Source: Eumeta japonica (lineage: Eukaryota; Arthropoda; Insecta; Lepidoptera; Psychidae). Taken from it: 64,000 bases of DNA. The stretch spans positions 124,001 to 188,000 of the forward strand of contig BGZK01000156.1 of assembly GCA_005406025.1 (NCBI GenBank), written 5' to 3'. A model generated the notes under the pieces. It saw only the letters and a list, made by a program, of their open reading frames with translations. It was not told where the DNA came from and ran no database searches. Numbering within the stretch: position 1 is the first letter of the stretch; every line of letters starts with the position of its first letter. The translations under genes and the position numbers were made by a program. Positions 46,667 to 57,000 of the stretch are shown here, in pieces.

Positions 46667-46791
46667 CGCTTGCCTGCAACGTGTATTAACATGCATATTG
46701 CAGGCAAGCGCCTTAGTCCGTTAATCGTGATGTTATTAATTCGTTCAATTGTTAATTCGTCCAATTAACAATATCACGATTAGCGGACTAA
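46667..46791. repeat. two adjacent hairpins, one with a nested stem
   Basis: CGCTTGCCTGCAA (46667-46679) pairs exactly with TTGCAGGCAAGCG (46698-46710). Directly after it, TTAGTCCGTTAATCGTGAT (from 46713) pairs, with one mismatch, with the reverse complement ending at 46791. Inside that loop ATTGTTAATT pairs with AATTAACAAT. The motif TTGCGGGCAAG near 46936 recalls the first stem. Confidence 0.85.
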
Positions 46792-46889
46792 AGTAAATAA
46801 ACAATTAACACTTGATAAGGTGTTCCATATGTGCTAATCCTGTCGAATCAATATTCAATTCGTTGAATTAGGATTCGCGGTGGAGGAAC

Positions 46890-47200
46890 AGATAAGAAGG
46901 ATAGCGGTGGGTTGCATTCTGCATGTTAATGCATGTTGCGGGCAAGTGTCTGGGTTGTGTTGTTAGATTTGAGGTGAATTTGACATCGTCGAGTATGACA
47001 GTATTTGCCATTGATCGTAGCCCATATTCAGCAGGGCGTCAGGAATGTTTCGGTTTTTCTAGGGAAGACATCCGTATAGATAAGCTCGAAAATCAAAACG
47101 TTATCAAAGCATAAATTTTCATCAAAATCTTTAGAGTCGTTTCCGAGATAATAACGTATAAATTTATCTATATACAAGATTTGCTCATTTAAAGCAATAA
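46890..47200 (+). repeat. TE fragment with GTTTCCGAGATA tail
   Basis: 47097-47190 has AAAACGTTATCAAAGCATAA, GTCGTTTCCGAGATAATAAC and ATTTATCTATATACAAGATT. Related phrases are at 13410 and 14005-14060. It is a non-LTR-style tail with no surviving frame. Confidence 0.5.
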
Positions 47201-47814
47201 TAATATTGTATTTTAACTGTGAGCCAATACACATTTAACATTTCTCATTTATTTTTATGTCTAGAAATCAATAAGTGCATGTGATCAGAATATAATGAAC
47301 ACTTTTTAATACACCCATTAAATAGTTGTATAGAAGAAGCTATCAAACGTAAATTACAAACTTTTTTCCTATTAGCATTTTCTATCATGTATGATCTATC
47401 ATCCATATATAACAAAAATTGAATCTAACACTGAAAATAGGGTCTGGGAAAACAGTATAATTTGTACAATCAACTATTCGTATGTGGATAGTCCTACTTT
47501 ATATACTTGTCTTTATTGTTATTAGTAATACTAAGATCCAACTTCAACAAGCAATGCCAACAATTAACAGGCCGTTACTCTAAATTTAGGATCTTCTTCC
47601 TACAAAATAGTTTTTAATTATGTTTTATCGACGTTTTAATTCTTAACATTGATCATGGTAATCGGACCTAAGACTAGTTTTTTAAAGGAATTTCATTTCT
47701 AGAAGCGAAAATGTAAATGGTGACGTAATACCTCTCTTATATTTTTCCTTCTAATATATTAAAAATTCAAAGAAACGACACACGAGTTAGTACCGGCCAG
47801 CAAAAAGTCTTTTC

Positions 47815-47995
47815 ATGTGTTCCAAAAGACACCGGACAGCCTTCTAGACCGACGGCTGATCAATCATCAATAGATCGGACGATTGTTTTCCGATCGGTGT
47901 CCGTCGGTCAGTGAAAGCCGACAGATCGATCGGTCGACGTCGATCGACGATACCGATCGACGTCGACACGTCGACGCGGGTAGGGCGGGCGTGAA
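47815..47995. repeat. CGATCG/TCGACG-rich low-complexity tract
   Basis: GATCGGTGTCCGTCGGTCAG, GATCGATCGGTCGACGTCGA and CGATCGACGTCGACACGTCG are built from overlapping CGATCG and GTCGAC words with much local self-complementarity. There is no frame of note. It is sharply distinct from the AT-rich flanks. Confidence 0.7.
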
Positions 47996-48074
47996 AACGG
48001 CAAATATGTACGGACTCAGAGCTTACTGCACGTGCTTTTTTAAATAGAATACTTGAGGGCTAACTAATTTATAA

Positions 48075-48170
48075 GCCAGCAGAGAGTCGGTGACCATCGC
48101 CGCCCATAGACACTCGCGATTCCGAAGAAGACACCAGTGCGTTGCGCGTCTTTGTTAACGGTGATTATTA
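48075..48170 (+). repeat. lepidopteran-style repeat fragment
   Basis: GAGTCGGTGACCATCGCCGC, CCATAGACACTCGCGATTCC and CACCAGTGCGTTGCGCGTCT follow the pattern of a dispersed moth/butterfly repeat (GGTGATCGCCGCC...CATGGACACTCGC...GGTGCGTTGC). Only this segment is present. Confidence 0.55.
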
Positions 48171-48199
48171 AAGTCCACATGCCCACATGGATTGGTAAT

Positions 48200-51100
48200 T
48201 GGATTGTCACTATTGAAAAACAACCTTGACGAATATTTAAAAACTTATTAACAGATTTTGTACAAAATATTTTTTATTTAATTTACTTACGAAGCTTTAC
48301 TAGTATGATTATTTTCAAAGTTTTAAAATACACATTCAAAAAAGTTAAAAATAAAATACGAAGTTAACAGTTTTGGATCCGAGTAAACTATTAATTAGGC
48401 ATATTAAAGGAAAAGTTACTTGGGAATCCAAGTGTTTTGACATACCTATCCAAAAAACGCCACACATTGGAATACCCAAAAAATATAATCCCTCGTTATG
48501 ATTTTTTTGTATCGAAAGCTACCCCATTTTTTTTGCATTTATTTTATTTCATTTTATGGAGATTCACTTAAGACACATGTCTGTAGTCTCATCAGAATCG
48601 ATGAGAAAATAGCGGAATTCCATACAGTATGATACTATAAGTGATGTTTTTTTTTCCTTTGGTTACGAGTTCGTAAAGAGGCATCCGTTTTAAAATTTCC
48701 TAGTTACTTGATAGAACCAATATGTCCATCTGTCTGTGTTGTTAAGGACTTATTATTACGTGTTAGCGAATTTGCCTACAACTTAACTCGTAATAGCGTG
48801 AAAAATTTACCCTTGAGTAAGTCTCAACTCGAGTACAATTAGCAATAGAGCGTAAATGCAATGTTTGATTTCATTCACAATGACGAGGTACTCACGTTCA
48901 TGAGCTGTCACTTCATTTTATGTCTATGGGCGAGGTAAATGTTGAATTTTGAATGCTTGCAAGCATTTTTTTCAACATTAACATACATAATTATATTTTA
49001 TTATTGTTTGTGTCATATAATAGATAGCATACCATGTTTAATATACGGTTTAGTATACATAAACATATATTGTTATCTATTTTATCGTGTATATTGTATA
49101 TATATATTTCACTTGCATACTTTCCTCTTATTTCTGTCGACGAAGCGATAGGTGTCGCTATACGACAACAATTATCGACAAGAAGGATGTATGTAACTTG
49201 GAACGTTAAAATGCGACGTTAAAAACGCTTGTGCGGTAAAACATTTATATTGATAAAATCAAAACGTGTGACCCCCGGACGCAACAAGAGGTGACCCTTC
49301 CACTTCCTAAATATTCCCTTTTCCTATTTATTGTATTTATTTCAAAAATATGCGTATGTAAAATCTGAAAACGGACACACTAATTTGAGGTCTTGTGTTC
49401 GGCAAGACCTTGAAATTTACATGCTAATTAATTTTTAATGTCATGGGGTATACAAAGGGCAATAAAATGACCTTTATCATTAAGTTTTTGTTGCCTGATT
49501 TCGCCTTTTTCCGGTTATATGCCAATAGTTTATGGTTGTATGATTAAAAACTATGATAAAATTTTTTGCAATATTCGATATTATGATAGTAATCGACCAT
49601 AAAGAATTTATTTCTAGATTTACCTATAAAGGTCATGCAGTTATACAAGAACATAATTTTTTTGAATTCGTTTAAAATTAGTTTGTTCGTTTAAGTCTGT
49701 ATATCTGCATGTACATACATACACATATATAAATTATAACATAAAACAGACATAAAATTTGGGTTCACGCCCAACGAAGCAAAATGGGAAACAGCTAGTT
49801 TTTATTCATATATAAAATTAAAGTAAAAGTTTGTATGTCTTAAATTTAACAAAATTTTAAATTTTGTAAGTAACAGAATATTCTACATATTTATATAACA
49901 AAAATATATAAAATAAAGAAAAAAATTTTGCTGCTTTAAAACTAATATAACTATTTCACTCTAAATATAAAAATGTAGCCAATAAAGAATAATATATTTG
50001 TTTTGCAAAGTAAAATTAATACTTACAAATTTTAATATTAAATCTTTTCAAAATATGCAAATTAATCCGAAAAGTTCCTATTTCTAACGTTTTGAAAATA
50101 CAGTTGTAACAGAAACGGATGGACGAAAAAACAGACAAACAAATGTTTGACCTCAAAGAAACTTTGAAACGAGTCATACGCGTCTATTACGACACTGTCG
50201 CTGACGAGTTTCCTAGCAGTGAATATTGCTGGGAAATATGTGCTTTGCGGTTTTTTGGTTTTGCATAATTGCAACGTTTTCGCGATGCTACCAAATTTCC
50301 ATTTATGCGAGGTGAAAATGATGAAATTCGACACCGGCTAGCGTTGGGGGAGTGAATTTTAAAATCGAGTTCTTTGTGTTTGTATTGGAATTTGCGTTGT
50401 TCACTGTGGAGAAGGAAGGAGGTAAGGCTTGTCTATTGAGAACTTTGATTCTAATAAAACTAAGATTATTTAATTACTGTTATAATATATAGTATATCTG
50501 TGCTTTCGTAAGTTAAAATATTTAGTAGGTACCTACTAAATATTTGTGTATTTATTATATAAATAAATACACCTTACTTGCATCATTATTTTCAGCTGGC
50601 AAGAATGGAAAAAAGTATTTATGGTGATGACGAATTTACCAATTATTTTACAGTGATTAAGTAGTGAAGGAGTCTGGGAGCGTTATATATCAAAAGAAAA
50701 TTTTTAATTAAAAATGTAGGCCATGAACCAATTTTAGTACAAAAAGTTCAAATATCTTAGTGCAAAAAAGATCTTAAAACAAAAAGTTTTCTACAAAAAA
50801 ACCAAAAAAAGAAACTGTATGATTCAATTCACATATTTAATCATAGAATACACTTCACATCATATACATTGTATATATATATATATATTTATATAAATCA
50901 ATGTAAGTATATTTGTTCTCTGTGCGAGCCTAATTCATTGATTTGATTATGGTGAAACTTTAGTAAAATATGCGTACAGACGGGTAAGGTTTTTAAAAAA
51001 GAACTAGCGTTTGTCCGTGTATTTGTACTCCTAAACCAAACTGATGAATCGAATTCTTTCGCTAAAAGATATTTGTACTATTCTTGAGAAAATTAGGATG

Positions 51101-51230
51101 CTAACATTTACCCCCGGCTTCAATCCATGGGCTTATATTCCATAGACGATTTCGATAATTGTTTAATTCATAGAAAGCTACTCAATCACCGAATAGTATT
51201 TTATTTTGATAATAGTATTTGCCACAGTTT
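48200..51230. other. AT-rich non-coding DNA with small repeats
   Basis: No gene was recognised. A perfect 30-bp palindrome is at 50516-50545 and an AT microsatellite near 50870-50890. A repeat end CGCCCAACGAAGCAAAATGG...AACAGCTAGTT lies at 49765-49800, and ACTAGCGTTTGTCCGTGTAT at 51003. The remaining frames are under 91 codons. Confidence 0.45.
50516..50545. repeat. perfect 30-bp palindrome
   Basis: AAATATTTAGTAGGT is followed immediately by its reverse complement ACCTACTAAATATTT, with no spacer. A KpnI-like GGTACC lies at its centre. Confidence 0.9.
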
Positions 51231-51237
51231 GTTCAAA

Positions 51238-51395
51238 TCGGAGCTGGAACTGGTAGCGGAATCGGATTTGGACTAGGAGAAAAATTGAGAGAGGGTCCAG
51301 AATCAGAATCAAAAGGGGGACCGGGACCGAAATTTAGAACGAGACTGGGGTCGAAATCGAGTGTAGAGGCAGGATCGAAACTTAAAGTGTGATCG
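51238..51395 (+). repeat. degenerate GAATCGGA/GGGACCG repeat tract
   Basis: GGAACTGGTAGCGGAATCGG, GGGGGACCGGGACCGAAATT and GGGGTCGAAATCGAGTG recur as irregular 6- and 12-nt words. The minus strand reads as an Asp/Phe/Pro/Ser-rich frame (DPSLVLNFGPGPPFDSDSG), a by-product of the repeat. Confidence 0.6.
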
Positions 51396-51559
51396 GTATG
51401 TTTAACATTTCGTGTATTATACATATTAGGATTTGTCACCGAATTCGACCATTTGTTTGTATTATTAAACCGAATTACTGCACCAATTAAAAAAGTAATT
51501 TACTCAAAGAAAAATAACACTATTCTCAAGTAATATTGTTTGTATTTGATTTTGATACT

Positions 51560-51645
51560 ACCTTCCGGCTTCGTTGAAATTGGAACTGTGATTGGTAGCG
51601 AAATCGAAATTGAGAATTGGATTGGGACTGGGAGCATTAACTATA
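51560..51645 (+). repeat. second degenerate GAAATCGAAATTG tract
   Basis: TTCCGGCTTCGTTGAAATTG, GGTAGCGAAATCGAAATTGA and GGATTGGGACTGGGAG are the same word family as the tract 200 bp upstream. They are separated by about 150 bp of unrelated AT-rich sequence. Confidence 0.55.
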
Positions 51646-51779
51646 CGGACAAGTCAGCTACAAGAAAGTGCAGAACAACGTCTGTCGGGCTGGCTAGTTT
51701 TAAAGTAAGTATTCATTTAGTTTTATGCAAAAAATTTGACAAATTTTAAATGTTGTCAGTTGGCCGTGTCATCGAGTGC

Positions 51780-52430
51780 AAATTCAAGAGCGCCAGAAGA
51801 AAATATGAGATGGTTACGATATGACTGTGTTGATTCCAAGTTTTCTTCGTAAGCGTGAAATTTTTTAGTCGCATTCAACACACTTGTTATCGGAATAACA
51901 AAAATTTTTCTTCTTTAGTTTTACTATCAGGGAAATTGCGTGTACAAACGCGCGACCCGGCGGTTTAGTAACAATGTATAAATAATAGTTTTTAAATTTT
52001 ACACGTGACGGCTAACACGTTCGTCCTTCGCGGGTGTGTCCGCGGTGCGGCTATCAGAAGATTACAAGACAAAGCGCCCTCTGCAAGCCACTTAAAACAC
52101 CTTTCACAATGTCAAACTTTGAGGTCGCGTGGCAACTGACGGGCTAGTTGCAAGTTTACGCTAAAAGGAGTTGTTTCAAATCCGGCCTGCACGTTGTCTA
52201 TTTTTTTGTCACCAAAATCTAAATCGGATTCCTTTTTTTTTTGTACTATGCAATATTTTATTTATAGGACACAGACTGGCGAAGATCGCGTCACCGCTGG
52301 TTCATCTTTATTTTTAGATTAAGTATTGCCTATAACGTATGTGTTAAATGCTTTTATAAAAGAAAAAAAGTGAGCTAAAATAAGCCAAAGTGATTGTGGA
52401 AACACTCGTTTAATGGTGACGTTTTTAAAC
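51780..52430. other. non-coding DNA
   Basis: No gene was recognised. 51940-52200 is less AT-rich (CGCGACCCGGCGG, GTTCGTCCTTCGCGGGTGTG) without frames or element ends. Confidence 0.4.
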
Positions 52431-52439
52431 TACAAGGTG

Positions 52440-52650
52440 TAAGGTCGAGGGTCCGTACACTCATGAAGTGCTCCTTTGGCGGACAAATACACTACCTTCG
52501 AACCGAAAGGTACTGGATTCGATCCCGATCATGGGTTTCTGTACTAATCAGGAATAAGGGTTGTGACCAACTATCTTTTCATCCTTGTACCGGAAATATG
52601 TACGGCGTTTATGGATAATGTATCTATCTGTATAAGAATAAAAAAGGAAT
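52440..52650 (+). mobile_element. tRNA-derived SINE-like sequence
   Basis: GGCGGACAAATACACTACC is followed by GAACCGAAAGGTACTGGATTCGATCCCGATC, in which GGATTCGATCC matches an RNA polymerase III B box (GGTTCGANTCC). It then continues with CTGTACTAATCAGG and GGAAATATGTACGGCGTTTA and ends in an A-rich ATAAGAATAAAAAAGG. This order (tRNA-like head, unrelated body, A-rich tail) fits a SINE. The body phrase recurs at 36358. Confidence 0.5.
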
Positions 52651-52734
52651 GACAAATACCGTACAGTAATAAATTGCCTATATTGCTTCTACATTTATCG
52701 GCTAATTAAAAATTTGTATTGACTTCCGGTACCA

Positions 52735-53010
52735 CTATTTTTGTACGGCAATAGGTTTTTCGTCATTTTTTTAATGATATATCGACTACAAGAAAGCCCC
52801 ACAAAAATAATTAGTCGTGATTACTCATTTGTACGTATAAAATTCAATTTTCACGTGTACTCACCTGTACCGCTCAAAGGTGACGGCCTAGGGCTGTCGG
52901 CCTAGGCCGGCCTAGAGTCATTCTCTGATACAGCAGCAGCCTTCTGAATGTTATTCACGGTGGGTCATTTCACAGGGTAATTTTTGCTATAAGTCCACAG
53001 TCTATATATC
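52735..53010 (-). repeat. interspersed repeat family Y, copy 2
   Basis: Reverse-complement relative of 36085-36345, matching CTCACCTGTACCGCTCAAAG, CACGGTGGGTCATTTCACAG and TATCGACTACAAGAAAG. It has an extra palindromic insert GGCCTAGGCCGGCC at about 52900-52914. Confidence 0.65.
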
Positions 53011-53039
53011 CTTTGTTGTGTGTCATGTTTGTATCATGT

Positions 53040-53345
53040 CAGTGCAGAGTTATAATTTTTTTTTTGGGGTTTTTCTTTGCGGGGAGAGGATGATTAAAAA
53101 ACCTAATGAGCTACCCACGCACTCGCGTGGGGAGTGTCCGACTTCCACGGGCTAAAGAACCTCCGAAAAACATGATGGTGGCTTCTGCTGTCATCTAATA
53201 CTGTAGACAGCTCATCTGACGCGACCGATCGACATACAGATGCCGTCGGTGCGTGGCTTTTTTTTTAATTTCCGACTATCTTTTATATGCCCGCGTGGAT
53301 CAGTATACAATGTATGTCATCGTTTATCACGTTAAACAATCTCAC
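53040..53345. repeat. unassigned repeat-like segment with a small hairpin
   Basis: CCCACGCACTCGCGTGGGG (about 53115) is a short stem, followed by AGTGTCCGACTTCCACGGGC. It resembles sequences seen near LINE ends in moths, but I cannot name it. GC content is above the surroundings up to about 53260. Confidence 0.35.
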
Positions 53346-53349
53346 CACT

Positions 53350-53465
53350 TCGCGTTGTGTTCCCGAATCAGATTCCGATTTTGCTATAGTCGATTCTACT
53401 CCCTGCCACGCTCCTGATTTTAATCCCATTCCTGCATTCGATTCTGATCCCAATCAGATGATTCC
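53350..53465 (+). repeat. degenerate GATTCTGATCCC tract
   Basis: CAGATTCCGATTTTGCTATA, GTCGATTCTACTCCCTGCC, GATTTTAATCCCATTCCTGC and TTCGATTCTGATCCCAATC follow the reverse-complement word pattern of 51238-51395. The plus-strand frame (DSDFAIVDSTPCHAPDFNPI) is a by-product. Confidence 0.55.
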
Positions 53466-53539
53466 ACACGAAGACAGTATTGAGTTAACAAGTATTCTAT
53501 ATGTTAATTCAAAATATGCTTCACAAAATGTGCTAGATT

Positions 53540-55500
53540 ACATTTAAATTCATTAAAACATAAAAGTTTAAGCAACATAACAAACTATAACATCTACAAG
53601 AGTTGTTGATAAAATAAAACCAATAATGTCATCTGTTCGTAATATATAAATTGTCATTGTAATATATTTGATATTTCTTCAACATTAAAATATTAAATAT
53701 TATGTCTATTCGCGTTTGAGTCGTTCTTTTACATAGCTACAGTAATTATTGTATTGATCCTAAAAGTGTGCAATTATCCATATATGCATGTATGTTTGTC
53801 TATAGTTACGTATACGTACCATAGACTAACACTTTGGCGTTACTACGTCGAATTGTTAAAACCGTCTATCGCATGATACTAACATAATAAAAACGAAAGT
53901 ATGGATGTGCTAATATACGTGTCTCTTGTCGCTGAACGCCGAAACTACTGAATGGATTGTAATGATATATTGTTCATGTACAAAAGATCAAAATAAATAC
54001 GGCCTACATCACTTGGTGGTATTGTAGGTTTCTATCAGTGTAGAAATTCTTAAAACCGAATCAGTGTTTTCAGTTTACCAAAAAATATACAGACAAAAAA
54101 ATCCTTTTTTTTCTATTATACTTGAAAATAAACCGTGTAACGGCAACAAGATCTAAAAATTATATAGGAACAAAGACACGTGTGATAATGAACGATTTGT
54201 CCTTTTTCAAAGCGTACGTCAGCAATTTATTCTATGTTAAACCACCTAAGGTCCATCAAATTAGGAGAGCTGTGTTAACAGACGGCATATGTGGGCCAAG
54301 GTTCGGTGCTATCGGCGACAATGGGGCCTGTGACACCGCGTCACAATGCCGCTTGTGCAATTGACTAGAAAAAATCTAGATCTCAGTTTGTATCTGTGAT
54401 TTAGGTAACGTTCGAAATTAAATTTCGGATTTCGTGAGGAAACCATTTTTGTTTTAAATTCATTTTATTTTAATAATTGATATATTTATGAAACTTTATG
54501 TATTATTTCCATTATAGATAACCAAAAGCTATTTACTAGATTTTAGTCTTATAATTTCAAATAGATACGAGTGTAAGTAAACCTATATTCTAGCAGATCT
54601 TATGGCCCTTATGCAAATTTAACTGTCGTATGGTCTTGTACTAGCATTAAATAGGTATATGATTACATTGCATAACAATAATATGCGATATGTATGTAGC
54701 ATACAAGAGACTTAAGTCTAATAAAATTCGAGAATAGTGTGTTTATTCTTGATTTTTACATATATTAGTAGCATCGGAAAGGAAAATATTTATTAGATTA
54801 ACACTGTATGAAAATTATAATTTTGAGTGCAATTTTCATTTTTAACTAGTAGATATTACATTAACACAAATTAATAATTGTAATTTTTACTGTCAGGCAC
54901 GTTGCATACGGTGTTGGACACCTATTTTGAAAACGCGAGATTTCAAAAGATCAAAGAAATTATAACATTAATACTTAAAATTGTTATGAAATAAAAAAAT
55001 ATTAAAACTTAAATAAATATTATTATTATTAAATAGTGTTATCGAAAAATGGGGGGAGGTAGAGTTTTGGGGGTTTTATGCACGTAATAATACAAAGATC
55101 TCTCTTATAAATAAGAGTAAATATATTCGGTTCGTTATGATTTTGATACGATCAAAATGGCTAAACAATGTACTTGTCCGTGTATTGCCCTGTTGAAAAT
55201 ACGTCTTGAAGACAGTCAAACTTCGTTATGTAATGATCTTAGTAATAAAAAATGATATTAAAGAATGTTGATAGCGCTAATAATAGAATATATTAAATAT
55301 GTTTGCGAAATGTACTATAGATACAAAAAAAAAATACAATTTTTGCAGAAAAATGTAATAAATACAATACAAATACAAAGAATAAAAATATATTGGTTGT
55401 ACCAAATATTTCGTCTACAAACAGTTGAAAAATATTTTATGGTGTAATGGGCACACATATATAATAGAATTACTAATGAAATATATTGGTCTTATATAAT
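53540..55500. other. AT-rich non-coding DNA with a repeat fragment
   Basis: 53885-54010 (AACGCCGAAACTACTGAATG, GATTGTAATGATATATTG) is a fragment of a dispersed repeat of the CTACTGAACGGATT type. The 80-codon frame at 54122-54364 has no motif. The rest is A/T-rich. Confidence 0.45.
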
Positions 55501-55504
55501 GATA

Positions 55505-55865
55505 ACAATATAAACTCACGCCTATTTCTCAGAAGGGTAGGCAGAGACTATAGACTTCCACATGGTACGTTCTTTGCATATCTCTCTTGCCTCACCGACA
55601 TCCATCCATCTTTTCATGCAAGCTCGTCGGTTTCGCGTGCTTAAAGTTGGCCCTTCTTTAATGTACTACCGATTTGGTCTGCATATGCTTTTCTAGGACG
55701 ACCCATGCCGACCTTTCCATCACACACATTCGCTTTATAGATTTGTTTTCTCATTCTACTTTGATTCATCCTCTCCAGATGGCCAAACCACCGCAACATG
55801 CCTCTTTCTACTCCAGTTACTACATCTTACTTCACACAACAACCGTCTCTAACATGATTGGTTAT
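55505..55865 (-). pseudogene. 3' end of a LINE with decayed ORF C-terminus
   Basis: Minus-strand translation from 55830 reads DVVTGVERGMLRWFGHLERM, then SRMRKQIYKANVCDGKVGMG and RPRKAYADQIG, the C-terminal landmark of a lepidopteran LINE polyprotein. A frameshift near 55640 breaks the frame, and after it RRACMK-like and SLPTLL remnants run to the terminal ATAGGCGTGAG. The 3' end at 55512-55530 matches the fragment at 40905-40975, and the ORF part matches 17380-17700. The copy is 5'-truncated and has no reverse-transcriptase domain. Confidence 0.8.
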
Positions 55866-55869
55866 ATCT

Positions 55870-57000
55870 CTCAGTAAATTTAAATCGATTATTAAAAACA
55901 GATTAAATAAAAAAAAAATAAAAACTTTTTATATCGTTAACAGTGGTTAGAAAGAAGCTCGAACCGGCGTCATTAAATTTCCTCATGACCACGTTGTTGT
56001 TGTCATATTAAACTTTTGACGAATAAGTCACCTTTTTGAGGTCCATGTATTCAAATGTACAATTTAAACTTGGGATGTTTCTTTTTATAGTGAAAAAAAT
56101 AACGGAAATTCATTTAATTTCAAACGTTTTGTGAACACGGCGTTAAACGAATCAAGAATATATGTCATATATTCTAAAGATGAAAAATATATGAAATATA
56201 TAAAAGCAAATATATGAAATATCTCGAAATTTATATAATAAGCAAAGAGGGTAAATTAACGCGTCTCTTATTATACTGAAAGTATGTCTCTATGTTTTTT
56301 AAAATTTATTTATATCGGTTCAAAAAATGTATCATTTAAATCGTAGACAAATTAATACAAATTTAAATCATATTACATGATGAAATTTTGAAACTCCAAA
56401 ATTACGCATCAAACGATCGATTACAACGGCAGTAACGTTTACTATCACATACAACGAAAACACACGATATAATATCCAAAGCCTATCTGTAAAACAAAAA
56501 CATGTGTAAATCAGCAATGGAAGAAATAATACACGCGTTAAGATGCGCAAATACATTGCGCGGTGGGTCAACATACCAACAGCTTCCATTTTTGTTAACA
56601 TTCGATTTTACTCCCCACCTAATAATTTGTTCGCCGCGGGCTACGTGCAGGAAAATCGTAGGAAAAAACTTCAGAACGTGAAATGGGCGAGAACTTATTC
56701 GGTTTTTAATGCATCCCACGCCATAAATTATAGTCACAGAGCGCAGTAATTTCACAATGGCGCCCTCCGCCGCGGTGATACGTTACCCGGCGTTGGACGC
56801 GGTCCAAGCGGCCGGATGTAGGCCGCGCCGACGCGCCACCAGTGTTTTGTTCTTGTTCTGGATTTGTTTTCGTGTTTCGGAATATAGAAAATATCACAGT
56901 GGAATGGCCGAAATTGTTATGATTTTTGAGAACTATCAAGAAAGAAACTGACTTGAGAAAACGCTGCGGTGACTAATTCTTATTAAAAATTATAAGGTTA
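55870..57000. other. non-coding DNA with one GC-rich patch
   Basis: 56750-56850 is CpG-rich (CGCCCTCCGCCGCGGTGATA, GCGGCCGGATGTAGGCCGCG). Overlapping frames exist on both strands, and the minus-strand phrase GRLDRVQRRV hints at an R1/jockey-like LINE C-terminus, but too little is preserved to be sure. The rest is AT-rich. Confidence 0.35.

Noticed and set aside
46409..46768. 119-codon plus-strand frame
   Set aside because: It ends inside a hairpin cluster, has AT-rich random codon use and no motif. Frames of this length are expected by chance in 64 kb.
52485..52535. tRNA gene
   Set aside because: The B-box-like GGATTCGATCC fits, but a cloverleaf with an acceptor stem cannot be drawn. The downstream body and A-rich tail indicate a SINE.
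56706..56951. R1/jockey LINE open frame (phrase RLDRVQRRV)
   Set aside because: Only about ten residues agree with the pattern and the following residues do not; I mention it only as a hint.
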